Shown here piece after piece: positions 10,231 through 18,871 of a stretch of 64,000 bases of DNA. The notes beneath the pieces were generated by a model, which was not told where the DNA came from, ran no database searches, and worked only from the letters and a program-made list of their open reading frames with translations. The position numbers and the translations under genes were made by a program. Source of the DNA: Alphaproteobacteria bacterium HGW-Alphaproteobacteria-18 (GTDB taxonomy: Bacteria; Pseudomonadota; Alphaproteobacteria; Caulobacterales; Hyphomonadaceae); contig PHEH01000005.1 in assembly GCA_002841155.1 (NCBI GenBank), positions 308,677 to 372,676 of the forward strand, written 5' to 3'. The first letter of the stretch is position 1. Each line of letters begins with the position of its first letter.

Positions 10231-11568
10231 ATGAGTCGTTTGAAAGCCGTGTGCGCAGGGGCGCTGGCCGCAGCCTTGATGATCAGCTGCAAGGCAGCGC
10301 CGCACGAAGTGCCCCCGCCATCCTCCCTGACATCGCCGCAGATCGAAACCGAGCTGGCCGTGCCCCAGGAGGCGCCGTTGGTGCTGCTGATCGGGCTGGA
10401 TGGTCTCAATCCGCCCATGATCGACCGGTGGGAGGCGCCCAACCTCAAAGCGCTTGCTGCGCGTGGGGTCCGCGCCGAAGCGATGTATCCGGTGATGCCG
10501 AGTGTGACCTTTGTGAATTTCTATTCGCTCGCAACGGGACTTTATCCCAAGCATCACGGCATGGTGGAGAATTATCCCTATGATAAGGTTGCGAAGGAAC
10601 AGTTCGACCGGGCAACCGGGCCGCAGGAAGAACGCTGGTGGCAAGGCGAACCGATCTGGGTGACCGCCGAGAAGCAGGGCCTGCCGACCTCCATCATGTT
10701 CTGGCTGGGGTCTGAAGTTCCCCATGATGGCGTGCGCCCGACACGCTGGACGCCGTATGAGCACAATAAGCCTTATCAGGACCGGGTGGACGAGGTGCTC
10801 TCCTGGTATGATGCGCCTGAAGCCGAACTGCCCCGCTTTGCGGCCGTGTATTTCGACCGCGTTGATACTGCCGCGCATTATTTCGGGCCGAGGTCTGACA
10901 AGGCGAAGGAGGCGGTCGCTGAGGTGGATGGCTATGTTGGCCAGCTGGTCGCGGGGCTTGAAAGCCGAGGACTTCTGGCGCGGACGACGGTGATCGTCGT
11001 GTCAGATCATGGCATGGTCTGGGTGGACCCGGACAAGGTTATGGACATTGGCCAGTTTCTCGATCTGAAGGAACTCACTGTGCCGCAATTCAGCGGCCCG
11101 TATGGCGGCTCGGCGCATCCTTTCCTGCACATCTACGGCGATGGCCCCGCGCTGGAGGCGGCCTATGAAGGCCTCAAGGATTTTGACGAGCATATCCATG
11201 TCTACAAGCGTGGCGAGATGCCCGCACATTATCATTTTGATCATCCGACACGCGGCCCGGACCTTTTCCTCGTGGCAGATCCGGGTTGGACTGTGCGCAA
11301 TGCCAATGTCGGGGGCTGGCGCGCGCCCATCCCCGGTATGCATGGTTATGACAACCTTGATCCCACGATGGCGGCGACCTTCATTGCGGCCGGTCCTGCC
11401 TTTCCGGAAGGGGAGACGGCTGCGCCCTTCGAGAATGTGAACGTCTATCTGATGATCGCCTGCGCGCTGGGCATTGAACCGGCGCAGACCGATGGCAATC
11501 CGGCAGTCGTTGAAGAGGTAACCGGCGGGCGCTGCCCGGCAGCGCCCCACGCGTCCCCTCAGAACTGA
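10231..11568 (+). CDS. Alkaline phosphatase/nucleotide pyrophosphatase-phosphodiesterase (NPP) family lipoprotein
   Basis: Type I phosphodiesterase/nucleotide pyrophosphatase of the alkaline-phosphatase superfamily, 445 residues. Metal and nucleophile motifs are visible: LLIGLDGLNP (first metal Asp), the Thr nucleophile region MPSVTFVNFYSLATGLYP, DRVDTAAHYFGP, VVSDHGM (Asp-His pair) and GMHGYDN (C-terminal His). The N-terminus after ATG 10231 is a lipoprotein signal with the Cys in ALMISCKAAP, so it acts in the periplasm. I chose 10231 because GGAG lies 6 nt upstream; the open frame reaches back to 10108 but that stretch has no signal-like sequence. Likely substrates are nucleotide or lipid phosphodiesters. 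Confidence 0.9.
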   Translation: MSRLKAVCAGALAAALMISCKAAPHEVPPPSSLTSPQIETELAVPQEAPLVLLIGLDGLNPPMIDRWEAPNLKALAARGVRAEAMYPVMPSVTFVNFYSLATGLYPKHHGMVENYPYDKVAKEQFDRATGPQEERWWQGEPIWVTAEKQGLPTSIMFWLGSEVPHDGVRPTRWTPYEHNKPYQDRVDEVLSWYDAPEAELPRFAAVYFDRVDTAAHYFGPRSDKAKEAVAEVDGYVGQLVAGLESRGLLARTTVIVVSDHGMVWVDPDKVMDIGQFLDLKELTVPQFSGPYGGSAHPFLHIYGDGPALEAAYEGLKDFDEHIHVYKRGEMPAHYHFDHPTRGPDLFLVADPGWTVRNANVGGWRAPIPGMHGYDNLDPTMAATFIAAGPAFPEGETAAPFENVNVYLMIACALGIEPAQTDGNPAVVEEVTGGRCPAAPHASPQN

Positions 11569-11607
11569 GGCACGTGCCAGACGGGCAGGGAGCCGGCAGG
11601 CTGGACG

Positions 11608-12024
11608 TTATTCGCCCAGCCGGTCAGTTTCCTCGCTGATGATTTCCATGAGTTCCGGGTGCTGGGCCTGGAGCGTTGTCAGCGCGGTCATCATCCGCAG
11701 CTGGGAGCTGGCCAGTGCTTCATAGTTGCTGCCAAAAATCTGCATGGCTTTCAGGCCGGAGACCTTTCCGCCAAGTTCTTTTTCCATGTTCTTGAGGCCA
11801 TCTGCGGCGATACGGATTTCAGCGGCGGCGGCTCTGGCGCTTGCCTCATCATTGACGGTTTCCAGCGCGTCGGCGATCCGGGTGATCTCTGCGACATAGG
11901 CCTTGCCGATATTGCCCGCAGAGGACGAGGCGGAGATGTCCTTGCCTTCGACCTTGCCCTGGCCGCATCCGGTCAGGGTCATCATGCCGCCAAGAATGGC
12001 CGCTGCAATCAATCCATGTTTCAT
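11608..12024 (-). CDS. Small lipoprotein of unknown function
   Basis: 138 residues. A clear type II signal peptide (MKHGLIAAAILGGMMTLTGCGQ, lipobox LTGC) is followed by a helical mature part of about 115 residues (ADALETVNDEASARAAAAEIRIAADGLKNMEKELGG) that may form a small coiled coil. I do not recognise a family. It converges on the phosphodiesterase gene and precedes the PLP enzyme gene divergently in order, on the same strand. Confidence 0.75.
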   Translation of the reverse strand: MKHGLIAAAILGGMMTLTGCGQGKVEGKDISASSSAGNIGKAYVAEITRIADALETVNDEASARAAAAEIRIAADGLKNMEKELGGKVSGLKAMQIFGSNYEALASSQLRMMTALTTLQAQHPELMEIISEETDRLGE

Positions 12025-12114
12025 TTCATATCCTCCACGCAGGCCGCCGGTTCCGGCACGCCCCCCAGCGCATTATGGAACATGACAGGGCAGGCGGTGC
12101 AACTCCCGAGCGTT

Positions 12115-13353
12115 TCAGGAATAGCGCGCCTCGACTTTCGGTCCGGCCTCGCCCGCCTTCACCGCCTCAAGGCTCGCAGCAAGGTCAGCCAGATAGCCAT
12201 CGGCCACTTCGGCATGCTTGGGCGAGAGCATCAGGTGCAGGCTCGGCGGCTCAACCGTGAAAGAGGTAAACCAGCCGCGCTGGCGCATCGCGCTATAGAG
12301 GGCGAGCGTGTCAGCGCCCGGATGGCGAAACGCAACGAGGCCAAGAAGCGGCTTGCCCAGAACTTCAAAGCCGAGCGCCTTGACGCCTTCCTCAATCCGT
12401 TCGCGCGTCTGGCAGACAAGGCCCTGTTTCTCCCGGTAGCCCGAAACGCCGAGCACATTCATCACCGCCCAGGCCGCCGAGATCGCGCCGCCGGGGCGCG
12501 TGCCCGCCAGTGTCGGCGTCTTCATCGGCGCGCCCGACCATTCGCTGAGGGTGAAGGGCATGTACTTGTAGAGCTCGCCCGAGCGGAAAAGCACGGTCGA
12601 GGCGCCCTTGGCGCAATAGCCATATTTGTGCAGGTCTGCGCTGATGGATTTGACGGCCGGGACGGCAAAGTCAAAGTCTGGCACGGGCACGCCATTCATG
12701 CGGGCAAAGGGCGCAAAATATCCCCCGACACAGGCATCAACATGCAGCCAGACGCCTTTCGCCTCGGCGATTTTGCCGAGCTCGGCGATGGGGTCGATGA
12801 TGCCATGCGGAAAATTGGGGGCCGAGCCGACCATCATGATCGTGGCCTCGTCGATGGCGGCAGCCATGGCCACCGGATCAGCTTCGTAGCTGCCATCGGT
12901 TTTCAGGGGCACGCTTCGGATTTCAATGTCCATCAGCAGGGCGGCCTTATGGAAAGCGAGGTGGCCCGAGCGCGGGATGACGATGTTGGCGCGGTCCTTC
13001 GGCTTGCCATTGGCGCGGGCATAGTCGCGCGCGGTCTTGATCGCCATGGTGATCGAATCAGTGCCGCCGGAGGTGATCGCGCCGGTGGATCCCTCTGGCC
13101 CGTGCAGCAGGCCGAGGGCCATGGAGATCACATCCTTCTCCATCTGCGCGAGTGAGGGGAAGGCGAGGGGCCCGAGGCCATTCTCTGCCATGAACAGGCC
13201 ATAGGCTTCATGCTGGAGGGCATGCACATCCTCGCCAGCATTGAAGACATAAACAGCTGTCTTGCCCTCCCGCCAGGCGACATCGCCTGTGCCACGGGCA
13301 AGCATTTCGCTGCGCACCTCTTCCCAGGGGCGTCCTTCTGCCGGCATCTGCAT
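12115..13353 (-). CDS. Sphingosine-1-phosphate-lyase-like PLP decarboxylase/lyase
   Basis: Group II PLP-dependent enzyme, 412 residues. Landmarks are the phosphate-binding region GAITSGGTDSITMAIK, the ring-stacking His in RSGHLAFHKAA, the Asp in VWLHVDACVGGY that holds the PLP nitrogen, and the Schiff-base K243 in SADLHKYGYCAKGAS. The pattern HVDACVGGY and the HKYGYCAKG block match sphingosine-1-phosphate lyases and their bacterial homologues more than glutamate decarboxylases. Bacterial members cleave phosphorylated long-chain bases or act as amino-acid decarboxylases; the substrate here is inference. The start ATG 13353 is preceded on its strand by GGAGGA. Confidence 0.82.
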   Translation of the reverse strand: MQMPAEGRPWEEVRSEMLARGTGDVAWREGKTAVYVFNAGEDVHALQHEAYGLFMAENGLGPLAFPSLAQMEKDVISMALGLLHGPEGSTGAITSGGTDSITMAIKTARDYARANGKPKDRANIVIPRSGHLAFHKAALLMDIEIRSVPLKTDGSYEADPVAMAAAIDEATIMMVGSAPNFPHGIIDPIAELGKIAEAKGVWLHVDACVGGYFAPFARMNGVPVPDFDFAVPAVKSISADLHKYGYCAKGASTVLFRSGELYKYMPFTLSEWSGAPMKTPTLAGTRPGGAISAAWAVMNVLGVSGYREKQGLVCQTRERIEEGVKALGFEVLGKPLLGLVAFRHPGADTLALYSAMRQRGWFTSFTVEPPSLHLMLSPKHAEVADGYLADLAASLEAVKAGEAGPKVEARYS

Positions 13354-13557
13354 TGCGATCCTCCTCCTTTTCTTTTCAATGAGAGTAGGGGGTTAGGCCT
13401 TGGCTGGCCAGCCATTGGCGTCCTGGCCCATGTGTCACCAGAAAAGTGCTGGGGAAAAGAAAAACCTCGCCCGTTGTGCGAAGCCCGTTGCGGGGCTAAA
13501 GCCAGCGCCTTAGTTTAGATCTGAAACGAAAAATTAACGGGGATGTAGAGCGCAAGC

Positions 13558-14028
13558 ATGACGGACTATATCGGTTACGAAGCGCTTTCTCAGGCCGCCA
13601 TGCGCGGCGTCGTGCGCGAAGCGCTGCGTCGTGGAAAGAGCAATGGGGGCCTGCCAGGCGAGCACCATTTCTATATCTCCTTCCGCACACGCGCGCCGGG
13701 CGTGAAGATTCCGCCCCAGCTGGTGCAGCGGTTTCCCGAAGAGATGACCATTGTGGTCCAGCACCAGTATTGGGATCTGGAAGTGCATGAGGGGCATTTT
13801 GAAATCGTGCTGAAATTCTCCGGCGTGCCCCAACACCTGTCGATCCCGCTGGCGGCGATCACCCGCTTTGTCGATCCGTCGGTGAATTTCGGGATTGCCT
13901 TCGAATCGCAGAGCAAAGATTCCGGTGTGATTGCACCGGCTACTGTCGCGCCGGTTGAAGAACCTCAGCCGGTATCGAAAGTATCGGGCGAGACAGTGGT
14001 CAGCCTTGATGCGTTCCGCCGCAAATAA
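13558..14028 (+). CDS. sspB: Alpha-type SspB, ClpXP adaptor for tmRNA-tagged proteins
   Basis: SspB-alpha captures proteins carrying the tmRNA tag and hands them to the ClpXP protease. The 156 residues show the family landmarks: N-terminal IGYEALSQAAMRGVVREAL, the beta-strand core HHFYISFRTRAPGVKIP and EEMTIVVQHQYWDLEV, and FEIVLKFSGVPQHLSIPLAAI. A flexible Pro-rich linker (residues about 123-145) leads to the C-terminal ClpX-docking XB motif VVSLDAFRRK. The start ATG 13558 follows an AT-rich stretch (13510-13545). A thioesterase gene follows 15 bp downstream, so the two are likely cotranscribed. The tag it should recognise is encoded at 6052 in this window. Confidence 0.94.
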   Translation: MTDYIGYEALSQAAMRGVVREALRRGKSNGGLPGEHHFYISFRTRAPGVKIPPQLVQRFPEEMTIVVQHQYWDLEVHEGHFEIVLKFSGVPQHLSIPLAAITRFVDPSVNFGIAFESQSKDSGVIAPATVAPVEEPQPVSKVSGETVVSLDAFRRK

Positions 14029-14043
14029 GGCCGGGCCAGAGCA

Positions 14044-14496
14044 TTGAGCGCTGAAGAAAAGCCACGGGTCACCGATGCCGAAATGCTGGCACGGTTCCAG
14101 AACTCCAAAAAGCGCCCGCCCTGTTCGGAAACGCTCGGAATGCGCCTGGCGGATCTGAACCAGGATCAGCAATGGGTGAAGATGGAGTTCGACGTCTCGC
14201 CGGGCTTTGCCAATCCCACCGGCGCGGTGCAGGGCGGCTTCATCGCGGCGATGCTGGATGAGGCCATGAGCACAGCGGTGATCATCGCGTCCAACGTCAC
14301 CATGACGGCGCCCACGCTGGAGATGAAGACCAGCTATCTGCGCCGCCTGATGCCCGGCAAGGCGAGCGTCGAGGCACGCATCCTGAAGCTCGGCAAATCA
14401 GCAGCCTTCATGGAAGCAGATTGTTTCGATGCCGAAGGCCAGCTCGTCGCCCGCGCAACAGCAACGGCCATCCCTATGGCGTTCAAGCGCCTCTGA
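14044..14496 (+). CDS. PaaI-type hotdog thioesterase, TTG start
   Basis: 150-residue hotdog-fold acyl-CoA thioesterase. The HGG-type active-site loop is present in variant form (NPTGAVQGGFIAAMLDEAMSTA), as are the strands TLEMKTSYLRRLMPGKASVEARI and LVARATATAIP. The ORF begins with TTG at 14044; the next ATG in frame (residue 14, 14083) would remove only a tail outside the fold, so the exact start is uncertain. It probably hydrolyses phenylacetyl- or other medium acyl-CoA. It is 15 bp behind sspB and ahead of a P450 gene on the same strand. Confidence 0.85.
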   Translation: MSAEEKPRVTDAEMLARFQNSKKRPPCSETLGMRLADLNQDQQWVKMEFDVSPGFANPTGAVQGGFIAAMLDEAMSTAVIIASNVTMTAPTLEMKTSYLRRLMPGKASVEARILKLGKSAAFMEADCFDAEGQLVARATATAIPMAFKRL

Positions 14497-14587
14497 GTCT
14501 CTGACGTTGCGTCAGGGGCGAATTCCCCGGTCTTCAATGATAGGTTCTCCCGATAATTGCCGGCGCAAGACCGGCAGGGAGGACATC

Positions 14588-15814
14588 ATGGCCGACGACC
14601 TGCGCCCCAACGGCGCTGTGCAATCCATTCTTGAGCTGTCTGCGTTCAATCCCGCTGCCCGCGAGAATCCCCACCCGATGCTGAAGGCCATGCGCGAGGA
14701 CTGCCCGGTCTTCCGCGACGAAACGGCGAAGGTGTGGCTGCTGTCGCGTTATAAGGATGTGCGGGAGACCGTGAACGACCGCACATTCGTCCGTCATCCG
14801 ACGAAAGCAGAAGAAGGATCGCTCTCGGCGCGCTTTGTGGAGGAGCGTCAGGAACGGGGGACAAGCATCCTCTTCCTGGACAACCCGGACCATGCCCGCA
14901 TCCGCCAGCCCCTGGCCAAGGCTTTCTATGCGCGGATCAATGCGATGCGGCCTGAGATCGAGGCGATGATCGACGCGATCATCGAGAAGGCGCCGGTGTC
15001 CGGGCCTTTTGACCTGATGGCGGAGATCGCGGTGCCGGTTCCTGTCCTTGTTATTGCGCGCATTTTAGGAGTGGATGAGGCGCGCCTCGATGATTTCCGG
15101 CAATGGTCGGAAGAGGTGATTCTGGGGCTCAACCCTGTGCGCACGCCCGAGGAAGATGAAGCGCTGATCCGGGGCGCCTATGCGCTGGACGCTTACTTTG
15201 CCGAGCTGATGGAGGCACGCCGGAAATCTCCGCAGGATGATCTCGTCTCCGACATGGTGAAGCTTCAGGCCTCTGGCGAGGCGGAGATTTCCGATGGGGA
15301 GCTGCGCAACAATCTTGAGGCGCTTCTGGTCGGCGGAAACCTGACAACCACGGACCTTATCGGCAATGGCGTGTGGCTTTTCCTGACACATCCAGGACAA
15401 ATCGGGACATTCCGGGACAATCCCGGCCTCGCCGCGCAGGCGGTGGAGGAGGTTCTGCGCTTTGAGGCGCCCGTCTCAGTCACCTCGCGCATTCTGCCTG
15501 ACGATCGCGTGGTGGGGGGCTGCCCGATGAAGGCGCGCCAGCCGGTCTGGATGTCGCTCGCCGGGGCGAACCGCGATCCGGATGTCTTCGAAGATGCCGA
15601 GACGTTCGACATCACGCGCAAGCGGGCGAGCCATGTCGCGTTTGGCGGGGGGCCGCACATCTGCATTGGGGCGCCGCTTGCCCGGATCGAGGCGCGGCAC
15701 GTGTATCTCAAGCTCTTTGAGCGCTATCCGAACCTGAAGCTGCCGGAGCAGGAAATGGTGTGGCGGTCGCTGCCATTCTTCCGCGGGCTGGAGAAGTTGA
15801 TCGTCGAGGGGTGA
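14588..15814 (+). CDS. Cytochrome P450 monooxygenase
   Basis: Heme-thiolate monooxygenase, 408 residues, soluble bacterial type. Motifs: I-helix GGNLTTTDLIG, the K-helix ExxR in EEVLRFEAPV, and the heme loop FGGGPHICIGAPLARIEA with axial C359. I chose ATG 14588 because AGGGAGG lies 8-9 nt upstream; the open frame extends further but overlaps the thioesterase. No ferredoxin or ferredoxin reductase is next to it, so its electron partner is encoded elsewhere. The substrate is unknown; nearby acyl-CoA enzymes make a lipid or terpenoid substrate possible but this is inference. Confidence 0.95.
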   Translation: MADDLRPNGAVQSILELSAFNPAARENPHPMLKAMREDCPVFRDETAKVWLLSRYKDVRETVNDRTFVRHPTKAEEGSLSARFVEERQERGTSILFLDNPDHARIRQPLAKAFYARINAMRPEIEAMIDAIIEKAPVSGPFDLMAEIAVPVPVLVIARILGVDEARLDDFRQWSEEVILGLNPVRTPEEDEALIRGAYALDAYFAELMEARRKSPQDDLVSDMVKLQASGEAEISDGELRNNLEALLVGGNLTTTDLIGNGVWLFLTHPGQIGTFRDNPGLAAQAVEEVLRFEAPVSVTSRILPDDRVVGGCPMKARQPVWMSLAGANRDPDVFEDAETFDITRKRASHVAFGGGPHICIGAPLARIEARHVYLKLFERYPNLKLPEQEMVWRSLPFFRGLEKLIVEG

Positions 15815-15821
15815 GGGGGCT

Positions 15822-16184
15822 TTAGTCTCCCATCGCCTCCGCCAACATCCAGATGCCGTCGCGCTCCGCTGCGCGCCGCTCGACCAGCAGGCGGGCGACC
15901 TGATGGTCATCCTCGAAGACATTGCCCACGAGACTGTCGAGCAGGGCTTTTGCCAGATTGTCGAGGTCCATCCAGGGCGCATCCCCCAGATGCTCCATGA
16001 CGATATGCACGCTGTAATCACCATAGCCTGGCCGCAGGCGCGGGAAGTCCTTGCGGAAGAACTCCTTCAGCAGGGTCTTGTAGTATTTGGTCTGGGTCGT
16101 GAGGCCCGTGCACGCCACTTCGAGCGCGCCACTCTCGGTAATGCGCGCGCGGACTTTGCCACTTTGAATCCAGTCTGAGGTCAT
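15822..16184 (-). CDS. RusA-like Holliday-junction endonuclease homologue
   Basis: 120 residues. The C-terminal half carries the RusA signature: WMDLDNLAKALLDSLVGNVFEDDHQVARL, with D73 and D75 in DLDN and D92/D93 in EDDHQV matching the metal-binding acidic residues of RusA, followed by a conserved Glu. RusA enzymes are dimeric resolvases that cut Holliday junctions; they are usually of phage origin. Here the gene sits alone between P450 and fumC, with no phage genes around it. Codon use looks like the host. Function as a resolvase is inference from the motif; the basic N-terminus (RKDFPRLRPGYG) fits DNA binding. Confidence 0.75.
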   Translation of the reverse strand: MTSDWIQSGKVRARITESGALEVACTGLTTQTKYYKTLLKEFFRKDFPRLRPGYGDYSVHIVMEHLGDAPWMDLDNLAKALLDSLVGNVFEDDHQVARLLVERRAAERDGIWMLAEAMGD

Positions 16185-16310
16185 CTTCGGGATAAGGCAC
16201 AGAGCAGCGATGGCGGCAAGCGACCGCGATGTAGCGGGTCAGCAAGCCCTTGATGCCCCTGGAGCAGGGGGCTAAACCGCCCGGCGACACAGCTTCAGGA
16301 GCGCTCCCCA

Positions 16311-17711
16311 ATGGCCAAGACCCCCACACGTACAGAATCGGACACGTTCGGCCCCATCGAGGTTGAGGCGGACAAGTATTGGGGCGCGCAGGCGCAGCGC
16401 TCGCTGGGTAATTTCAAGATCGGCTGGGAGAAACAACCCGCCCCGATCATCCGCGCGCTCGGCATCGTCAAGAAGGCCGCCGCCGAGGCCAATATGGCGC
16501 TCGGCAAGATGGACGCCGAGACCGGCAAGGTCATCATCAAGGCGGCTGAAGAAGTGATCGAAGGCAAGCTCAACGATCATTTCCCCCTCGTCGTCTGGCA
16601 GACGGGCTCGGGCACGCAGTCCAACATGAACGCCAATGAGGTGATCTCCAACCGCGCCATCGAGATGCTGGGCGGGGAGATGGGCTCCAAGAAGCCGGTC
16701 CACCCCAATGATCACGTCAACATGTCCCAGTCGTCCAACGACACCTTCCCGACGGCGATGCACATCGCCTGCGCCGAAGAGGTCGTCCATCGCCTCATCC
16801 CGGCGCTGCAGGTGCTGCGCAACGCGCTGAACGACAAGGCGGGCGCCTGGAAAGACATCATCAAGATCGGCCGCACGCATACGCAGGACGCCACCCCGGT
16901 CACCCTCGGCCAGGAATTCTCCGGCTACGCACAGCAGATCGAGAACGGCATCAAGCGCATCGAGATGACGCTCCCGATGCTGATGGAACTCGCTCAGGGC
17001 GGCACGGCGGTCGGCACCGGCCTTGCCTCGCCAGCTGGCTTTGCTGAAGCGGTGGCGGACAAGATCGCTCAGATCACCGGCCTCAAATTCACCTCCGCGC
17101 CCAACAAGTTCGAGGCGCTTGCCGCCCATGACGCGATGGTGTTCACCCATGGCGCGATCACGACCGTGGCGATGAGCTGCTTCAAGATCGCCAACGACAT
17201 CCGCTTCCTCGGCTCGGGTCCGCGTTCCGGACTTGGCGAGCTGGCGCTGCCGGAGAATGAGCCTGGCTCATCCATCATGCCGGGCAAGGTGAACCCCACC
17301 CAGTGCGAGGCGATCACCCAGGTCGCCGCCCATATCGCCGGCAACAACACCGCCATCGCCTTTGCCGGCAGCCAGGGCCATTTCGAACTCAACGTGTTCA
17401 ATCCGATGATGGCCTACAACTTCCTCCAGTCTGTCCGCCTGCTGGCAGACGCGGCTGTCTCGTTCACGGAGAACTGCGTGGTCGGCATCGAGCCGCGCCT
17501 CGACAATATCCAGCGCGGCCTTGAAAACTCGCTGATGCTGGTGACCCCGCTGAAGGAGAAGTATGGCTACGACCTCGCCGCGAAAGTGGCGAAGACCGCC
17601 CACAAGAACGGCACAACCCTAAAAGTCGAAGCCCTCGCCCTCGGCATCTCCGAGGCAGACTTCGACGCCATCGTGCGCCCGGAGAAGATGATCGGGCCCG
17701 ATCCGGCCTGA
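16311..17711 (+). CDS. fumC: Class II fumarate hydratase
   Basis: Iron-independent fumarase of the TCA cycle, 466 residues, converting fumarate and water to L-malate in the cytoplasm; the active form is a tetramer. Signature regions: [58 protein letters not shown] and the fumarase/aspartase loop [16 protein letters not shown] with the catalytic Ser. The start ATG at 16311 follows GGAGCGCTCC, and the N-terminus [24 protein letters not shown] is complete. A GNAT gene follows 24 bp downstream. Confidence 0.97.
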   Translation: MAKTPTRTESDTFGPIEVEADKYWGAQAQRSLGNFKIGWEKQPAPIIRALGIVKKAAAEANMALGKMDAETGKVIIKAAEEVIEGKLNDHFPLVVWQTGSGTQSNMNANEVISNRAIEMLGGEMGSKKPVHPNDHVNMSQSSNDTFPTAMHIACAEEVVHRLIPALQVLRNALNDKAGAWKDIIKIGRTHTQDATPVTLGQEFSGYAQQIENGIKRIEMTLPMLMELAQGGTAVGTGLASPAGFAEAVADKIAQITGLKFTSAPNKFEALAAHDAMVFTHGAITTVAMSCFKIANDIRFLGSGPRSGLGELALPENEPGSSIMPGKVNPTQCEAITQVAAHIAGNNTAIAFAGSQGHFELNVFNPMMAYNFLQSVRLLADAAVSFTENCVVGIEPRLDNIQRGLENSLMLVTPLKEKYGYDLAAKVAKTAHKNGTTLKVEALALGISEADFDAIVRPEKMIGPDPA

Positions 17712-17735
17712 GGGGGCGGGGATACGGAGGTTGCT

Positions 17736-18170
17736 ATGCAGGTCATGCGCGTGGCGGCCGAGCTTCCACAAGGACTCGAACGGCTTGTCGAGGCTGCCGC
17801 GGCCGAAGCCGTGCGCAATGTGGGCCTCCTTGTTTCGAACTGGGAGAGTGGCGCGCAGCGGTTTAACCGGGACGGGGCGGCGCTGTTCGCCGTGTTTGAC
17901 GGCATTGCGCTGGCCGGTATCGGCGGAGTCAGACGCGAAGACACGCTGCCTGAACCTGCCATGCGAATGCACCGTTTCTACGTGCATCCTGACTGGCGCC
18001 GGAAGGGTGCGGGACGCCTGCTGGCTGAGGCAACCATCACCCATGGCCTAGCCGCTGCGCCGATTCTGACCTGCAATGCACAGGCAAGCCCGCAGGCCGG
18101 CCTGTTCTGGGAAGCGATGGGCTTTGTCCCGGTGGATATGCACCGCATCACCCATATTTATCGCATTTGA
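17736..18170 (+). CDS. GNAT-family N-acetyltransferase
   Basis: 144 residues with the GNAT core: beta4-alpha3 segment MHRFYVHPDWRRKGAGRLLAEA, whose RRKGAG is the acetyl-CoA pyrophosphate loop, and a C-terminal WEAMGFVPVDMHRITHIYRI strand. It transfers an acetyl group from acetyl-CoA to an unknown amine. The start ATG is preceded by ATACGGAGG. It is 24 bp after fumC and may be read through from it. Confidence 0.88.
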   Translation: MQVMRVAAELPQGLERLVEAAAAEAVRNVGLLVSNWESGAQRFNRDGAALFAVFDGIALAGIGGVRREDTLPEPAMRMHRFYVHPDWRRKGAGRLLAEATITHGLAAAPILTCNAQASPQAGLFWEAMGFVPVDMHRITHIYRI

Positions 18171-18180
18171 TGCCGCAATC

Positions 18181-18237
18181 TTGTGCGCATACTTCATGCG
18201 TATATAATATGCTCATTCAAATGATGCGAAGGCTGCC
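18181..18237 (+). promoter_or_regulatory. Sigma70-type promoter of ccdAB with overlapping dyads
   Basis: TTGTGC at 18181-18186 and a perfect TATAAT at 18203-18208 are 16 nt apart, just upstream of ccdA. Two short dyads overlap it: GCAT-N5-ATGC around 18188-18200 and TCATT-CA-AATGA at 18213-18224. Such dyads are where a CcdA/CcdB complex would be expected to bind for autorepression; that is inference. The stretch is AT-rich in an otherwise GC-rich window. Confidence 0.6.
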
Positions 18238-18462
18238 ATGACCCGAAAGACCCGTGTCAGTGTGACGATTGATGAAGCTGTAGTCGCCAAGGCCAAAGCC
18301 GCCGGTGTCAACCTGTCGGCGGTGGCTGAAGAAGCGATCCGTTTCGAGACGCGCGCCGAGGAAATGCGGCGCTGGGCCGATGAGAATAAGGCGGCGCTGC
18401 AGGCGAAAGCCCGGCAGATCGAGGAAGAGGGCCTCTGGTCTGATGGCTTCCGGCTGTTCTGA
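18238..18462 (+). CDS. ccdA: CcdA-type antitoxin
   Basis: Antitoxin of a type II toxin-antitoxin pair, 74 residues. The N-terminal half is a ribbon-helix-helix DNA-binding domain (RKTRVSVTIDEAVVAKAKAAGVNLSAVAEEAI). The C-terminal half is a disordered acidic tail that wraps the toxin (ADENKAALQAKARQIEEEGLWSDGFRLF), ending in the Leu-Trp-Ser-Asp-Gly-Phe-Arg pattern typical of CcdA. It overlaps its own promoter region as expected for autoregulation. ccdB starts 3 bp after its stop. Confidence 0.93.
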   Translation: MTRKTRVSVTIDEAVVAKAKAAGVNLSAVAEEAIRFETRAEEMRRWADENKAALQAKARQIEEEGLWSDGFRLF

Positions 18463-18465
18463 AGC

Positions 18466-18765
18466 ATGGATTACCTGGCCGTCTTCACCCTGAAGAACCG
18501 GCCCGAGCAGTTGGTGCTGGTCCTGAGCCATCCCCTGATGGCGGAAGCCGGCTCGGTTGTCGCGGCGCCCTTGCTGGATACGGCCAGATTCGCGGTTGCG
18601 TCGACGTTGAATCCCGTCTTCGACTTCGGCGGCAGGCAGGTCGCGCTGGCGACTGAGCAACTCGCGGCAATTCCTTTGAAAGAGCTTGGCCAGCAGGTCA
18701 CCTCGCTTGAGGTCCACGAATACCCCATCGCCAACGCCATCAACCGCCTCTTTTTCGGTATCTGA
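18466..18765 (+). CDS. ccdB: CcdB-type toxin (DNA gyrase poison)
   Basis: 99 residues, the normal CcdB length. CcdB binds GyrA and traps gyrase on cleaved DNA. The N-terminal strand MDYLAVFTL, the ASTLNPVFDFGGRQVALATEQLAAIP core and the C-terminal helix ITNAINRLFFGI-like end (IANAINRLFFGI) match the family. F-plasmid CcdB ends in WGI and that Trp is important for gyrase poisoning; here the equivalent position is Phe (FFGI), so toxicity should be tested. The pair is chromosomal by context and flanked by ordinary genes. Confidence 0.9.
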   Translation: MDYLAVFTLKNRPEQLVLVLSHPLMAEAGSVVAAPLLDTARFAVASTLNPVFDFGGRQVALATEQLAAIPLKELGQQVTSLEVHEYPIANAINRLFFGI

Positions 18766-18871
18766 GGAAGCGTGGATCGCGGCCCCGACTTATTGCAGCC
18801 CGGCTGTCCTTTGTTCATCCGCCGTTTGGTCCCGCGCTGATAAGGGAAGCGAAACTCGGGAGGACTTCGTC

